DNA of 64,000 nt from Paenibacillus pabuli (GCF_023101145.1 NZ_CP073714.1:2790001-2854000), one strand, 5' to 3'; shown: positions 34,661 to 43,564, counted from the stretch's first letter. Program-made: numbers and translations. Notes: generated from the letters alone by a model not told the origin.

Positions 34661-36406
34661 CTACGTGGACAAATTAGACTCCACCTGCTGCCGTTCATAC
34701 TGTTCACGGTACCAGCCGTTCATAGCGAGCAGTTCCTGATGGGTTCCTTCTTCCGTAATTTTCCCGTGCTCCAGTACGATGATTCGGTCTGCGTGTTCAA
34801 TAGCGGACAGGCGGTGAGTCGAGATCAGCGTTGTTTTGCCCGAGCGTTTGTTGCGTATATTTTCGATAATTTTGGCTTCGGTTCGTGCATCGACGGCAGA
34901 TAAAGCATCATCCAGAATCAAAATGTCCGGATCGGCGATAAAGGCACGCGCCAGCGATACCCGCTGTTTCTGTCCACCGGACAGCGCAATTCCTTTTTCA
35001 CCAACGAGTGTGTCCAGACCATCGGATAATGTACCCAGATCCCCATCAAAGGCTGCGGTGCGAATTGCTTCCATAATCACACGATCATCAGCACCCGGCT
35101 TGCCGAATTGAATGTTCTGACGTACTGACTTGGAGAACAGCACCTGTTCCTGTGGAACATAACCAATCCAGCTGTGCAGGTCATCTTTGGCAATATCCTG
35201 AATCGGATGACCGGAGATGCTTAACTTGCCTGATCCCGCAGGGTATTCATGCAGCAATTGTTTAAGCAGGGTGGACTTACCGCTACCTGTACGTCCCACG
35301 ATCCCCAGTGTCTGTCCGCGACGAAGTGAAAAGCTGACATGACTGAGATTGTCGACCGTAGAACTAGGGTAACGGAAGGTAACATCCTGCATGGCGATCT
35401 CTTCCGGATTCGTAATATGAGCAGGCTGCTCAACATCTTTCACGGCAGGTTGTACAGATAGCGTCTCGTTAACACGATCCAGTGAGGCACTACCACGCTG
35501 CATCAGGTTTATCAGTTCACCGATGGCAAACATCGGCCAGATCATCATCCCGAGGTACATATTGAACGATACGAGATCCCCCAGAGTAATTTCATTATGG
35601 AACACAAGATAAATACCATAGGCAAGTGCAATGACATAACTGAGTCCTACACATAACCGGATCGTGGGTTCGAATAATGCATCCATCTTGGCAACGGCCA
35701 GGTTTTTGCGGTATACATCTTCGGTGACATCGGCGAACCTTTTCTCATCCAGACGTTCCTGAACATAGGCACGCACAACTCGAATGCCGGCAATAGATTC
35801 AAGCACCTGATCGTTCATATCCCCGAATGCATCCTGTGCCAATGTGTATCGTTGATGGACAGCTTTACCATAGATCATCATAGCGATGGCGATAAAAGGC
35901 AGAGGCAGAATTGCGGCCAGGGTCAGTTTCCAGCTAACCAGAAATCCCATGGCGAATAATACAGTTGCCAGAAAAGCAGTGGAGTCGGTTAACGTCAGCA
36001 TGCCGAAGCCTGCTGTGGTAGCGATGGAACGAAGATCATTCGTGGCACGTGCCATCAGATCACCGGTTCTGTTTTTCTCAAAAAAGGGCGGGGTCATCCG
36101 CAGCAAATGATCCATAAATCGTGACCGCAGCAGGCGTTCAACCAGATTGGCACCGCCAAACAGTTTGTGCATCCATATGTACGTTGTCAGATAGATAATG
36201 ATGACCGATCCTAGAATAAGTAAAATGTAACGTGTAAGTGAGGCGCCGGTGATGGAACCGCGTACAATCTCGTCAATGGCATTGCCCAGAAGACGAGGTG
36301 GCAGCAGTTCAATGATGCCCACCATAATAAGCAAGGTGACACCGATGAGGTATCGTTTGCGTTCCAGCCGGAAAAACCAGGCCAGATTTTTAAGTACAGA
36401 GAACAA
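34661..36406 (-). CDS. bmrC: ABC exporter subunit BmrC-like (YheI)
   Basis: A 581-aa ABC half-transporter with six membrane helices and an ATPase domain. Walker A is G-R-T-G-S-G-K-S-T and the signature is L-S-G-G-Q-K-Q. After Walker B (I-L-I-L-D-D-A-L-S) the usual catalytic Glu is Asp, the degenerate-site pattern of BmrC in the BmrC/BmrD heterodimer. TTG start with AGGAAGGG seven bases upstream. The 530-bp upstream gap holds a promoter, a short translated leader and a strong terminator, as in the antibiotic-inducible bmrBCD operon of Bacillus. Confidence 0.88.
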   Translation of the reverse strand: MFSVLKNLAWFFRLERKRYLIGVTLLIMVGIIELLPPRLLGNAIDEIVRGSITGASLTRYILLILGSVIIIYLTTYIWMHKLFGGANLVERLLRSRFMDHLLRMTPPFFEKNRTGDLMARATNDLRSIATTAGFGMLTLTDSTAFLATVLFAMGFLVSWKLTLAAILPLPFIAIAMMIYGKAVHQRYTLAQDAFGDMNDQVLESIAGIRVVRAYVQERLDEKRFADVTEDVYRKNLAVAKMDALFEPTIRLCVGLSYVIALAYGIYLVFHNEITLGDLVSFNMYLGMMIWPMFAIGELINLMQRGSASLDRVNETLSVQPAVKDVEQPAHITNPEEIAMQDVTFRYPSSTVDNLSHVSFSLRRGQTLGIVGRTGSGKSTLLKQLLHEYPAGSGKLSISGHPIQDIAKDDLHSWIGYVPQEQVLFSKSVRQNIQFGKPGADDRVIMEAIRTAAFDGDLGTLSDGLDTLVGEKGIALSGGQKQRVSLARAFIADPDILILDDALSAVDARTEAKIIENIRNKRSGKTTLISTHRLSAIEHADRIIVLEHGKITEEGTHQELLAMNGWYREQYERQQVESNLST

Positions 36407-36472
36407 GTGGTATCCCTTCCTTTCAAGTTCGTGAAATGCATGTTCCGTTCATGTTTAGCTGTTTGAGCCCAC

Positions 36473-36506
36473 AAAAAAAGACATACCGCACGCAGGCGGT
36501 ATGTCT
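36473..36506 (-). terminator. Attenuator terminator in the bmrC leader
   Basis: Perfect 11-bp stem AGACATACCGC / GCGGTATGTCT with a six-base loop and seven Ts on the minus strand, 66 bp before bmrC and downstream of the leader ORF. It must be bypassed for exporter expression. Confidence 0.85.
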
Positions 36507-36512
36507 TGGGTA

Positions 36513-36620
36513 TCATTCATACGGCAGCATGGCTCCGAGAGCAGAGCCACCACCGTAGATAGAGTTCAATTGTGAGAGTACAACACAGCAAACCTGATTA
36601 GAGGCTTCTGTGATGCGGTC
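36513..36620 (-). other. In-frame continuation of the leader ORF
   Basis: After the leader's TAA, the same frame stays open for 35 codons and ends at TGA only a few bases before the attenuator stem. The last part reads L-N-S-I-Y-G-G-G-S-A-L-G-A-M-L-P-Y-E and looks peptide-like. No good start lies inside. It could be read through, be a remnant of a longer leader, or be chance. Confidence 0.35.
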
Positions 36621-36701
36621 TTATGAACGGAATAACGATTTCATGGGTGCTCCGGTATTTAGTTGTATGTTGAATTGATGTAGATCGTCATTATTAAACA
36701 C
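36621..36701 (-). CDS. Putative leader peptide of bmrCD (26 aa)
   Basis: GTG with AAAGGGTGG six bases upstream opens a 26-codon frame, MFNNDDLHQFNIQ... ending R-S-stop. It lies between a TTGACA promoter and the attenuator terminator of bmrC. By analogy with bmrB of B. subtilis, ribosome stalling by translation-inhibiting antibiotics on this leader would change RNA folding and let polymerase pass. The sequence itself is not recognised as BmrB. Confidence 0.6.
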   Translation of the reverse strand: MFNNDDLHQFNIQLNTGAPMKSLFRS

Positions 36702-36757
36702 CGTAACCACCCTTTCTTTTTTGGTAATAAATTGCATGTGGATCTCGTATGTTTGCA

Positions 36758-36786
36758 TCTTAACACCGACTTTTACAATCTGTCAA
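36758..36786 (-). promoter_or_regulatory. Promoter of the bmrCD leader transcript
   Basis: On the minus strand: TTGACA, 17-bp spacer, TTAAGA, 57 bp before the leader GTG. Confidence 0.65.
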
Positions 36787-36875
36787 ACGTTTTTCCAAAA
36801 CAGAAGATGCTGCGCATTGTGATGGAATTATGACAAGTGAATGAACTTTTTTTGCGTATTTGGGGTGGTTGAGGT

Positions 36876-36904
36876 TTGTAATCAGGCCATTGTAGCGATA
36901 TGAT
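36876..36904 (+). promoter_or_regulatory. Promoter of the HesB-like gene
   Basis: TTGTAA, 17-bp spacer, TATGAT, 34 bp before the ATG and divergent from the bmrCD promoter. Confidence 0.6.
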
Positions 36905-36937
36905 GGAACATATATATAGAGAAGGAGCTGACACCAA

Positions 36938-37234
36938 ATGAGTACCATACATGTATCTGACCGCGCTGCTCGCTGGTATAAGGAAGAACTGAATTTGAAC
37001 GAAGGAGACAGCATTCGATTCTTCGCCCGTTATAGCTCCGGCGGAGGTCTTCATCCTGGCTTCTCCCTAGGAATTGCCGTGGAAGAACCACGACATCCTG
37101 CTGATCAAACGAAGGTATCGGGTATCCAGTTTTTTATGGAGGATCATGATTACTGGTATCTGAAAGGTCATCAACTTCATGTAGATGTCGTTGAAGAAGG
37201 ACAGGATATCGAATATCGCTACACTGAGATTTAA
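36938..37234 (+). CDS. HesB/IscA-like small protein without cluster cysteines
   Basis: A 98-aa protein with the HesB/YneR-like pattern: S-D-R-A-A-R-W-Y-K-E-E-L, then R-F-F-A-R-Y-S-S-G-G-G-L-H-P-G-F. The three conserved cysteines of A-type Fe-S carriers are absent, so an iron-sulfur scaffold role is doubtful. Such Cys-less proteins are common in Bacillales and uncharacterised. GAAGGAGCTGA precedes the ATG at good spacing, with its own promoter. Confidence 0.85.
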   Translation: MSTIHVSDRAARWYKEELNLNEGDSIRFFARYSSGGGLHPGFSLGIAVEEPRHPADQTKVSGIQFFMEDHDYWYLKGHQLHVDVVEEGQDIEYRYTEI

Positions 37235-37305
37235 CGTACTATTTATGCGTATATAGAATGGCTCATCACCGGTCGCACCGATTTTCGAACAGGAGGAGAT
37301 ACGAC

Positions 37306-37755
37306 ATGAATCCGCCAGCCCGAGATTTGGCCCAGTATATCGCGAATCGCTCTCATATAGTTGTTAAGGCGGCGGTTCGGGCCGAGAATGAACAAGGTGA
37401 ATTATTGCTGATCCAGCATGCTGAACACGGACATTGGCGTATTCCTGTGGGACAGATGCGCCCGGGAGAAGCCATTGAGGACACCGCGCACAGGGAACTG
37501 TGGGAAGAAACGGGGTGGACCACCAGTCATATGACACTTGAAGGTTTGCATTCCGGTCCGAATCTGAGACATTTGCATGCCAGTGGGGATGAAGAATATT
37601 TTGTCATTGCCATGTTCAGTACACAAATTGTTCAGGATTCGCTCGTAGAATCAAGAGTAAATAGCGAAGCAGGTCTGAAGTTTTTTGATCTCAAATCATT
37701 GCCCAGGCTGAATGATCTTAGCCGCTTGCTGCTTAGGTCTTCCGAAACAGAATAA
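37306..37755 (+). CDS. Nudix hydrolase
   Basis: A 149-aa single-domain Nudix enzyme. The Nudix box is complete (G-Q-M-R-P-G-E then H-R-E-L-W-E-E-T-G-W, residues about 62-84). The preceding V-V-K-A-A-V-R-A-E-N strand and Q-H-A-E-H-G-H-W-R-I-P match MutT-type proteins. It hydrolyses a nucleoside diphosphate linked to another group; the substrate is unknown. AGGAGGAG precedes the ATG at 37306; an in-frame ATG at 37258 has no ribosome site. The previous gene ends 71 bases upstream, so they may be co-transcribed. Confidence 0.85.
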   Translation: MNPPARDLAQYIANRSHIVVKAAVRAENEQGELLLIQHAEHGHWRIPVGQMRPGEAIEDTAHRELWEETGWTTSHMTLEGLHSGPNLRHLHASGDEEYFVIAMFSTQIVQDSLVESRVNSEAGLKFFDLKSLPRLNDLSRLLLRSSETE

Positions 37756-37760
37756 CCGAA

Positions 37761-37800
37761 CAAAGAAGACGCCTTTCCTGCCGGGAAGGCGTCTTCTTTG
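37761..37800. terminator. Terminator after the Nudix gene
   Basis: CAAAGAAGACGCC / GGCGTCTTCTTTG long stem with an inner TTCC/GGAA pairing. It is symmetrical and could act in both directions. Confidence 0.75.
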
Positions 37801-37885
37801 TTGTAGAAATCATTTTAATCTAATGGACCCGTATCCATGAGAACGACATTTTTGTGAATAGGCAATTTCCAAGTTTCTGTCATAA

Positions 37886-38401
37886 TTAGACTTGATCAAG
37901 CGGTTGTTCGTCGTCCATCGCAAAATCAAAATCGTCAATATCAAAAACCTGCACAGGGGATGCCGACTCAATAATACGTGCAATCAATTCGACCTGGTCA
38001 GTAAGTATGGGGATATCCAGACGCTGTGAAGTGAGAAGCAGTTCGGTCTCGATCGGATCGAAATATTCACCATATTGTGCGGTATCAACCGCATTAATGA
38101 TGGCGATGGTGACCTGATCACCAAACAGAATGGACGGACTTTTGGCCCAAGGAACAGCAAGGGCGCGCTCTATTTTTTTCTTATTCAACGGTTCTTCAAA
38201 ATAAGAAATCATTTCGTTGATCTTGGTTTTCACATGCTGGTCATCTGCTGGATTATCCATCAAAGGGTCAGGGCTGACCTGAAATTCGTATAACTCCAGG
38301 ATGGTGGTATAAGGAACAATATATTCAACAGGCGCCGGAGGCGCGAGCAATTGACCGTAAATTGCCACCATCACGGCTTCTGTTACAAACTGACGTGACA
38401 T
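37886..38401 (-). CDS. Uncharacterised conserved protein
   Basis: A 171-aa soluble protein beginning MSRQFVTEAVMVAIYGQLL. It is acidic toward the C-terminus (F-D-I-D-D-F-D-F-A-M-D-D) and has no membrane segment or known catalytic motif. I believe similar proteins are common in Paenibacillus, but I cannot name a function. AGGAGGATTCAGGAACC precedes the ATG on the minus strand. It is monocistronic, converging with the Nudix gene. Confidence 0.75.
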   Translation of the reverse strand: MSRQFVTEAVMVAIYGQLLAPPAPVEYIVPYTTILELYEFQVSPDPLMDNPADDQHVKTKINEMISYFEEPLNKKKIERALAVPWAKSPSILFGDQVTIAIINAVDTAQYGEYFDPIETELLLTSQRLDIPILTDQVELIARIIESASPVQVFDIDDFDFAMDDEQPLDQV

Positions 38402-38582
38402 GGTTCCTGAATCCTCCTGCGGCCATTAATAGTTGCGAGGTGAATCAATTGTATTGTGTATGAAGGATCAAATTGATTTCTCTGCTATGGACTTGGGTGC
38501 TTCAATTGCATGAATAGAAGTATATCATACAACCGTGGGAAAAACAGCCAATCGGCAGAAGGATGTCAAGTCCCAACTTTGA

Positions 38583-39026
38583 TCATGATTTCCCCAAAAG
38601 TAAGGATAGAATACCTGCTGCAATCAGGGGACCGACAGGTACACCCTTGAACAAGGCAACCCCAAGCACCGTACCTATAAGCAGCCCGGCAACGACGGTA
38701 GGCTGAGTACTCATCAGTGTAGCCCCTCGTCCTCCCAGATGGGCGACAAGTAATCCTACACCAATGGCGAGCAGCGATTTCCAGTGAAGAAAAGATTCTC
38801 CGATCGTCTGCAAACTGATTTTTCCACTGGCGAGTGGTGCCATAACCCCAATAGTCAAGATGATGATACCAATCGTAAGTCCGTACTTTTCCAGCCAGGG
38901 GAATGCCTGGTTCATGTTCAGTACTCTCAGCAACAACAGAAATACCATGGCTACGGTTACGGGTGTATTGCTGCTGATAATACCTAAAGCGGCGAACACG
39001 AGCAGCAGCAGTGAAGTCATATCCAT
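38583..39026 (-). CDS. DUF441/UPF0756 (YeaL-like) membrane protein
   Basis: A 147-aa integral membrane protein with four or five hydrophobic helices and Gly-rich packing motifs (H-L-G-G-R-G-A-T and [12 protein letters not shown]). This is the UPF0756 pattern. Its function is unknown. Three in-frame ATGs lie at 39035, 39026 and 39020. AAGGGAA lies nine bases before 39026, so that start is preferred, although 39035 would overlap the ypdA stop. It is co-transcribed with ypdA. Confidence 0.82.
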   Translation of the reverse strand: MDMTSLLLLVFAALGIISSNTPVTVAMVFLLLLRVLNMNQAFPWLEKYGLTIGIIILTIGVMAPLASGKISLQTIGESFLHWKSLLAIGVGLLVAHLGGRGATLMSTQPTVVAGLLIGTVLGVALFKGVPVGPLIAAGILSLLLGKS

Positions 39027-39031
39027 CGATT

Positions 39032-40030
39032 TCATTTCCCTTCGGTCTGTCCGCTATGCCGACCTACGATATGTTCAGCAATATATCTTCCATGCCAGCG
39101 GCCGGATTCAATAAATACTTCATTGGCATTGCGCCCTGAAGCGATTACTCCGCCAACGTATATGCCTGGTACACTGCTTTCCATTGTCTGCGGGTCATAT
39201 ACCGGTTTATCCATATCATCGGACATCTCGACACCTACGGAAGAAAGCAGCTTGCGGTCAGGACGGAATCCGGTCAAAGCCAGCACAAAATCATTGTCGA
39301 GTTCACTTGTAGATCCATCGGAATGCAGCAAACGAATGGAGTCGTCCAGAATTTCATTGACACGTGAGCCAAGGTGAAGTGAGATTTTCCCTTTTTGCAC
39401 CATGCTTTCGAACAATGGACGAACCCATGGTTTAATATGTTCCGAAACACCAGTCCCACGATAAACCATGTCAATTTGTGCGCCGACACGTACCAGTTCC
39501 ATTGCAGCATCGACAGCTGAATTACTGCCTCCAATGATGGCGACACGTGTACGTGTGTATGGATGGGCTTCACGGAAATAATGAGTGACTTTATCTCTGT
39601 CTTCTCCGGGGATGCCAAGATAGTTGGGATGGTCAAAATAACCTGTAGCAACAACGACATTTCGTCCTTCATGAACGATTGCCTGCCCACGCCGATTGAC
39701 CGTATGTACCTCGAACGTGCCATCGTCTTTGCGTTTGATTTCTTGGGCTTCCTCATAATTATGAACACGCAGGCCGAAATGTTCGGCTACCTTGCGATAA
39801 TAGGCGAGTGCCTCGTAACGAAAAGGTTTGTCGTTTGGTGTGCTGAACGGAACATTCCCAATCTCAAGCAACTCCGCTGTGCTGAAAAACTGCATATGGG
39901 TTGGATACAGATAAATAGATTGGACGATATTGTACTTCTCAACAATTACAGCGGACAGTCCCATCCGCTCGCATTCAATGGCAGCAGATAGACCGCATGG
40001 GCCTCCGCCGATAATAATGACATCTTCCAT
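39032..40030 (-). CDS. ypdA: YpdA family bacillithiol disulfide reductase
   Basis: A 332-aa pyridine-nucleotide flavoprotein. The FAD motif [10 protein letters not shown] is at 8-17, the NAD(P)H motif [10 protein letters not shown] near 166, and a second FAD site [10 protein letters not shown] near 255. It lacks the paired redox Cys of thioredoxin reductase, as expected for YpdA, which recycles oxidised bacillithiol with NADPH. AAGGAGG lies upstream of the ATG at 40030; a further in-frame start at 40057 is less likely. The DUF441 gene follows directly. Confidence 0.88.
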   Translation of the reverse strand: MEDVIIIGGGPCGLSAAIECERMGLSAVIVEKYNIVQSIYLYPTHMQFFSTAELLEIGNVPFSTPNDKPFRYEALAYYRKVAEHFGLRVHNYEEAQEIKRKDDGTFEVHTVNRRGQAIVHEGRNVVVATGYFDHPNYLGIPGEDRDKVTHYFREAHPYTRTRVAIIGGSNSAVDAAMELVRVGAQIDMVYRGTGVSEHIKPWVRPLFESMVQKGKISLHLGSRVNEILDDSIRLLHSDGSTSELDNDFVLALTGFRPDRKLLSSVGVEMSDDMDKPVYDPQTMESSVPGIYVGGVIASGRNANEVFIESGRWHGRYIAEHIVGRHSGQTEGK

Positions 40031-40206
40031 GTTCTTAATCCTCCTTATTTCAAGCAATATAATCCTACCGTAAATATGGGTTCAATGCCAGTTCAAGAAG
40101 GGTACGGACGTTAAGAAATAATCCTAATTCGAGAGAATTGACTTCGAAGAGAAAAAAGACTAATATCAAATTAGATAATTATCTAAGTGGAAGTGAGTTG
40201 AACGAA

Positions 40207-40800
40207 ATGCAACTGGAGAAGATTGTGGCTTACCATAAAGCCCTGGCTGATCCGACCCGGCTTCGGATGCTGCTGCTGCTATCCCAGGGAGAACTTCATG
40301 GTCAAGCGCTTGCCGAGAAGCTTAACTTGTCTCAGCCAACCGTTACACATCATGCATCCAAGCTAAGAGAAGCAGCGCTAATCAAGGAACGCAGAGAGAA
40401 AAATACGGTTTTTTTCTCGCTCAATCCGTATTTTATCCGGGAGCATGCGCAGGCTTCAGTTGATTTTATTTTTAGACAAGAGGAGGTAGCCGATATGAGT
40501 GATGTGAATGAAACACTGAAGGCATCCGTGATGCGGAATTTCTTCTCGAAGGATGGACGATTGCGTCAGATCCCGGCTCAATATAAGAAAAAGCTGATTG
40601 TACTGGGTCATTTGGTGGAGCAGCTTGAATTTGGACAGAAATATACGGAGAAAGAGATTAATGCATTCATTCAAAACTATCATGAGGATTTTGCCACCAT
40701 TCGTCGGGAGTTTATCATGCACCAGTTCATGTACCGTGAAGATGGGATCTATGAACTGAATCCGAAGGAGATGTGGACACGCTGGGATCAAGTGAAGTAA
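40207..40800 (+). CDS. ArsR-type regulator with DUF2087 domain
   Basis: A 197-aa regulator. Residues 8-85 form an ArsR-like winged helix (H-K-A-L-A-D-P-T-R-L-R-M then L-N-L-S-Q-P-T-V-T-H-H). The C-terminal half is a DUF2087 domain (F-S-K-D-G-R-L-R-Q-I-P and Y-R-E-D-G-I-Y-E-L). Metal-binding Cys/His pairs typical of ArsR sensors are not obvious. The ATG at 40207 gives a standard N-terminus with GGAAGTGA upstream; an in-frame TTG at 40138 would add 23 residues. It is divergent from ypdA. Confidence 0.8.
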   Translation: MQLEKIVAYHKALADPTRLRMLLLLSQGELHGQALAEKLNLSQPTVTHHASKLREAALIKERREKNTVFFSLNPYFIREHAQASVDFIFRQEEVADMSDVNETLKASVMRNFFSKDGRLRQIPAQYKKKLIVLGHLVEQLEFGQKYTEKEINAFIQNYHEDFATIRREFIMHQFMYREDGIYELNPKEMWTRWDQVK

Positions 40801-40814
40801 GTGAAAAAATAGAC

Positions 40815-40844
40815 TTGACAAAAGTGGTTGAAGCTGTGTAACAT
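40815..40844 (+). promoter_or_regulatory. Promoter of a short transcript
   Basis: TTGACA, 18-bp spacer, TAACAT, 32 bp before a 23-aa ORF and about 175 bp before a strong terminator. Confidence 0.6.
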
Positions 40845-40876
40845 GATGGATAATTCTACAAGGGAGGCGATGTTAA

Positions 40877-40948
40877 ATGACAAATCTAATGGCAGTATAC
40901 GTTAATTTGAATATGAACAGCGTCTCCGGAACGGCTCAATGCATGTAA
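40877..40948 (+). CDS. Putative 23-aa peptide
   Basis: ATG with AGGGAGGCGATG nearby opens a 23-codon frame (MTNLMAVYVN... ending A-Q-C-M-stop). It has its own promoter and terminator, so the transcript is only about 200 nt. It may be a leader peptide or a small regulatory RNA with a peptide. No family is recognised. Confidence 0.45.
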   Translation: MTNLMAVYVNLNMNSVSGTAQCM

Positions 40949-41020
40949 TTTTACGGCAGTAGGTCAGTATTGTTCGCAATATTGTCCATATGTACGTAGA
41001 ATAGAATAACATGCACAGAT

Positions 41021-41052
41021 AAAGCCACGGGTGACGTACCCGTGGCTTTTTG
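41021..41052 (+). terminator. Strong terminator before rsgA
   Basis: AAAGCCACGGG / CCCGTGGCTTT stem, seven-base loop, T-run. The remaining 225 bp to rsgA show no supported ORF. Confidence 0.88.
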
Positions 41053-41278
41053 TATGCCGAAATGGGTTGTTTCTGGATAATGAGTATCGGATCGTCGTCA
41101 TGTTGTATCCGGTATGAATACCATACAAACAATTATCAATTCGGCTAACTTCTTTTTGCCGCGGGTGCAGTGCTGCTCGAGGCTTATTTGGTTTTGATGC
41201 CGGACCGGAGCGTTCATTGTTGATTGTTGTCAATGTCAATGAAGGATAACACACCATTTATCAGGAGGAATTTTTATT

Positions 41279-42370
41279 TTGAATAACACAATGGAGAAAT
41301 ACGGCTGGTCTGCAAAATGGCAGGAGCTGTGGCAGCAGACTGGTATGGAAGAACAATTAAGAAAACCGGCAAGAATTATTGCGGATCACGGACAATTGCT
41401 TCGCCTGATTACGGCTGAGGGAGAATGCTGGGGGCGGGTATCCGGACGGATGCGTCATGATAATGAGGAGACTGGTATTGTACCAGCCGTTGGGGATTGG
41501 GTCGCTGTTACAGGCCAAGCAGGAGAAGAAGCCATCATCCACAGCATTGTGCCGCGTCAGAGCAGGGTATCCAGACAAGCCGCTGGTCCCGTGACCAAAG
41601 AGCAATTGATTGCGGCGAATGTGGATACATTGCTGATTGTTGCCGCTCTTAATCATGACTTTAATCTAAGACGGCTCGAAAGATACATTATGATGGCCTG
41701 GAATGGTGGAGTCAGACCGGTCATCATTTTAAGCAAAAGCGATCTGAGCGAGAATGTGGAAGAACAAATTTTGCTGGTGGAAGGCATTGCTCCTGGGATT
41801 GAAGTGTTGGCAATATCGGCTGTTCAGGATCAGGGCAAATCTTTACTTGAAAAATTTCTGTCTCCAGGCACAACGGTTGCCTTGACAGGTTCATCCGGTA
41901 GTGGCAAGTCTACTCTGGTCAACTGGATGATGGGCGAGAGTGTACAGCTCACGCAGGCCGTTCGTGAGGACGACAGCCGTGGACGACATACGACCACTCA
42001 CCGGGAAATATTTGTCCTGCCGCAGGGAGCAGTGTTGATTGACACGCCGGGAATGCGTGAACTCAATCTGTGGGATGAAGGACAGGATGGTTTGTCACAT
42101 GCCTTTGGTGAAATTGAGCAGCTCGCTAAGGAATGCAAATTTCAGGATTGCACACATACCCGGGAAGCCGGTTGCGCTGTGAAGGAGGCCATTCAGGATG
42201 GTTCATTGGATGAAAAAAGACTGGGCAACTACTTGAAAATGCAGAAAGAACTGAAGTTTCAGCAGCGCAAGGAAGAGGCCGCTTCCAAACGACGGACCGC
42301 ATCAAGCAAACCCGTCAGCTCCCGCAAACCGAAACATGTCCGCAGTTCAAAAGACTGGGAAGAGGCCTGA
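41279..42370 (+). CDS. rsgA: Ribosome small-subunit-dependent GTPase A
   Basis: A 363-aa circularly permuted GTPase that helps mature the 30S subunit. An OB fold comes first. The motifs are then permuted: the NKxD-like S-K-S-D near 156, the P-loop G-S-S-G-S-G-K-S at 204-211 and D-T-P-G near 255. The C-terminal zinc site is C286, C291, H293 and C299. The lysine/arginine-rich tail is typical. Start is TTG with AGGAGGAA eight bases upstream. Confidence 0.95.
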   Translation: MNNTMEKYGWSAKWQELWQQTGMEEQLRKPARIIADHGQLLRLITAEGECWGRVSGRMRHDNEETGIVPAVGDWVAVTGQAGEEAIIHSIVPRQSRVSRQAAGPVTKEQLIAANVDTLLIVAALNHDFNLRRLERYIMMAWNGGVRPVIILSKSDLSENVEEQILLVEGIAPGIEVLAISAVQDQGKSLLEKFLSPGTTVALTGSSGSGKSTLVNWMMGESVQLTQAVREDDSRGRHTTTHREIFVLPQGAVLIDTPGMRELNLWDEGQDGLSHAFGEIEQLAKECKFQDCTHTREAGCAVKEAIQDGSLDEKRLGNYLKMQKELKFQQRKEEAASKRRTASSKPVSSRKPKHVRSSKDWEEA

Positions 42371-42426
42371 GATCAAGCGGGCATCTCTCCATTTCCTGCA
42401 TAGGATAGGTGAGGAGGGATGTCATC

Positions 42427-42765
42427 ATGCCAGATTACAGCATCATCGTAGACCTGTCGGATCACATGTTATATCTTTTGGATGGCTCACAGGTGGTTAA
42501 GGGCTATCCTGTGGCTATAGGCAAGATGCTTACGCAGACGCCTCACGGCGTGTTTACGATTATTAACAAACAAGAGAACCCTGGAGGACCATTTGGCGTT
42601 CTTTGGATGGGATTGTCGGCGCCGCATTATGGGATTCATGGGACTAACGATCCTGCATCCATTGGCAAGTCCGTTTCTCATGGATGCATACGCATGTATA
42701 ACTCGGATGTGCTGGACCTGTCATCCAAAGTGTCAGTGGGCACACAAGTAACGATTCGGCCCTAA
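42427..42765 (+). CDS. L,D-transpeptidase (YkuD domain)
   Basis: A 112-aa minimal YkuD domain. The catalytic signature is intact: H-G-T-N near 76 and S-H-G-C-I-R-M near 89-95 with the nucleophilic cysteine. It makes or exchanges 3-3 crosslinks or anchors in peptidoglycan. There is no signal peptide or LysM domain, so how it reaches the wall is unclear. GAGGAGGGATG precedes the ATG. A CGGCCCTAAGGGCCG palindrome overlaps the stop codon. Confidence 0.87.
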   Translation: MPDYSIIVDLSDHMLYLLDGSQVVKGYPVAIGKMLTQTPHGVFTIINKQENPGGPFGVLWMGLSAPHYGIHGTNDPASIGKSVSHGCIRMYNSDVLDLSSKVSVGTQVTIRP

Positions 42766-42858
42766 GGGCCGGATTGTTAGTTGGATTGGAATTTAGATGT
42801 GATGAACATATACTATTGTAAAGTAACGGCTGGGGCCGAAAGAAGGGAAGTCAAATCC

Positions 42859-43422
42859 TTGAAAATCAGATGTGCGCGTGAAGGGGATGCGGAAGCCGTT
42901 GCCCATGTACATACGGAGAGTTGGAAGACGACATATCGGGGAATCGTGCCAGACGATTTTTTGGATAATCTGACTAAAGAATCAAGGTTGTCTCAGTGGG
43001 AGCGAAGTATCCGTTCTGGCGAAAAGGATCAGATACTGGTGGTGGCTGAACAGGAAGATGGGGAAATTGTCGGATTTTCCTGCGGTGGAAAAGAACGTGA
43101 AGGCAAGCTACCTTACGATGCTGAGTTATATGCTATATATTTACTGAAAGAAGTGCAGCAAACGGGTATCGGCCAGCAGCTGGCGAGACACGTCGTTCGT
43201 TATCTCCATTCCCTGGACATGAGGAGCCTGTTGATCTGGGCACTGGAGCAAAACTCAGCCTGTCGTTTTTATGAAAAAATGGGTGGAATCCCTGTCCAAA
43301 CCCAGCATATCCGGATTGGCGGTCAAGATCTGTTAGAGGTAGCTTATGGTTGGGAGGACTTGACTCTTTTTGGAGAAAAGACGGTACCCGGAAGTGGGAT
43401 GAATGAGAATTTGGCTGAATAA
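42859..43422 (+). CDS. GNAT family N-acetyltransferase
   Basis: A 187-aa GNAT protein. The N-terminal M-K-I-R-C-A-R-E-G-D-A-E-A-V is the usual first strand and helix. The acetyl-CoA loop is Q-T-G-I-G-Q-Q-L near 117-124, and Y-E-K-M-G-G near 155 closes the fold. The substrate is unknown. The TTG start is preferred because GAAGGGAAG is eight bases upstream and it gives a standard N-terminus; an ATG at 42781 would add 26 unusual residues. Confidence 0.82.
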   Translation: MKIRCAREGDAEAVAHVHTESWKTTYRGIVPDDFLDNLTKESRLSQWERSIRSGEKDQILVVAEQEDGEIVGFSCGGKEREGKLPYDAELYAIYLLKEVQQTGIGQQLARHVVRYLHSLDMRSLLIWALEQNSACRFYEKMGGIPVQTQHIRIGGQDLLEVAYGWEDLTLFGEKTVPGSGMNENLAE

Positions 43423-43564
43423 GTTGAGCATTGAGGAGTTTTTCTCATCAAAAGATGAAAGGATTCATCTGTTCTTCGCGTTTGCGCAATCCTTAACAAG
43501 GTTAATGAACTATTACACTACTTTGAGGTGAGACATTCAATCTTGTTTGGGAGGCGTTATTCAG

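Noticed and set aside
39274..39991. Plus- and minus-strand ORFs over ypdA
   Set aside because: Both lie within the ypdA frame on other phases and lack ribosome sites; the flavoprotein motifs prove ypdA.
42757..42771. CGGCCCTAAGGGCCG palindrome at the L,D-transpeptidase stop
   Set aside because: Short, with no T-run; not enough to call a terminator or operator.
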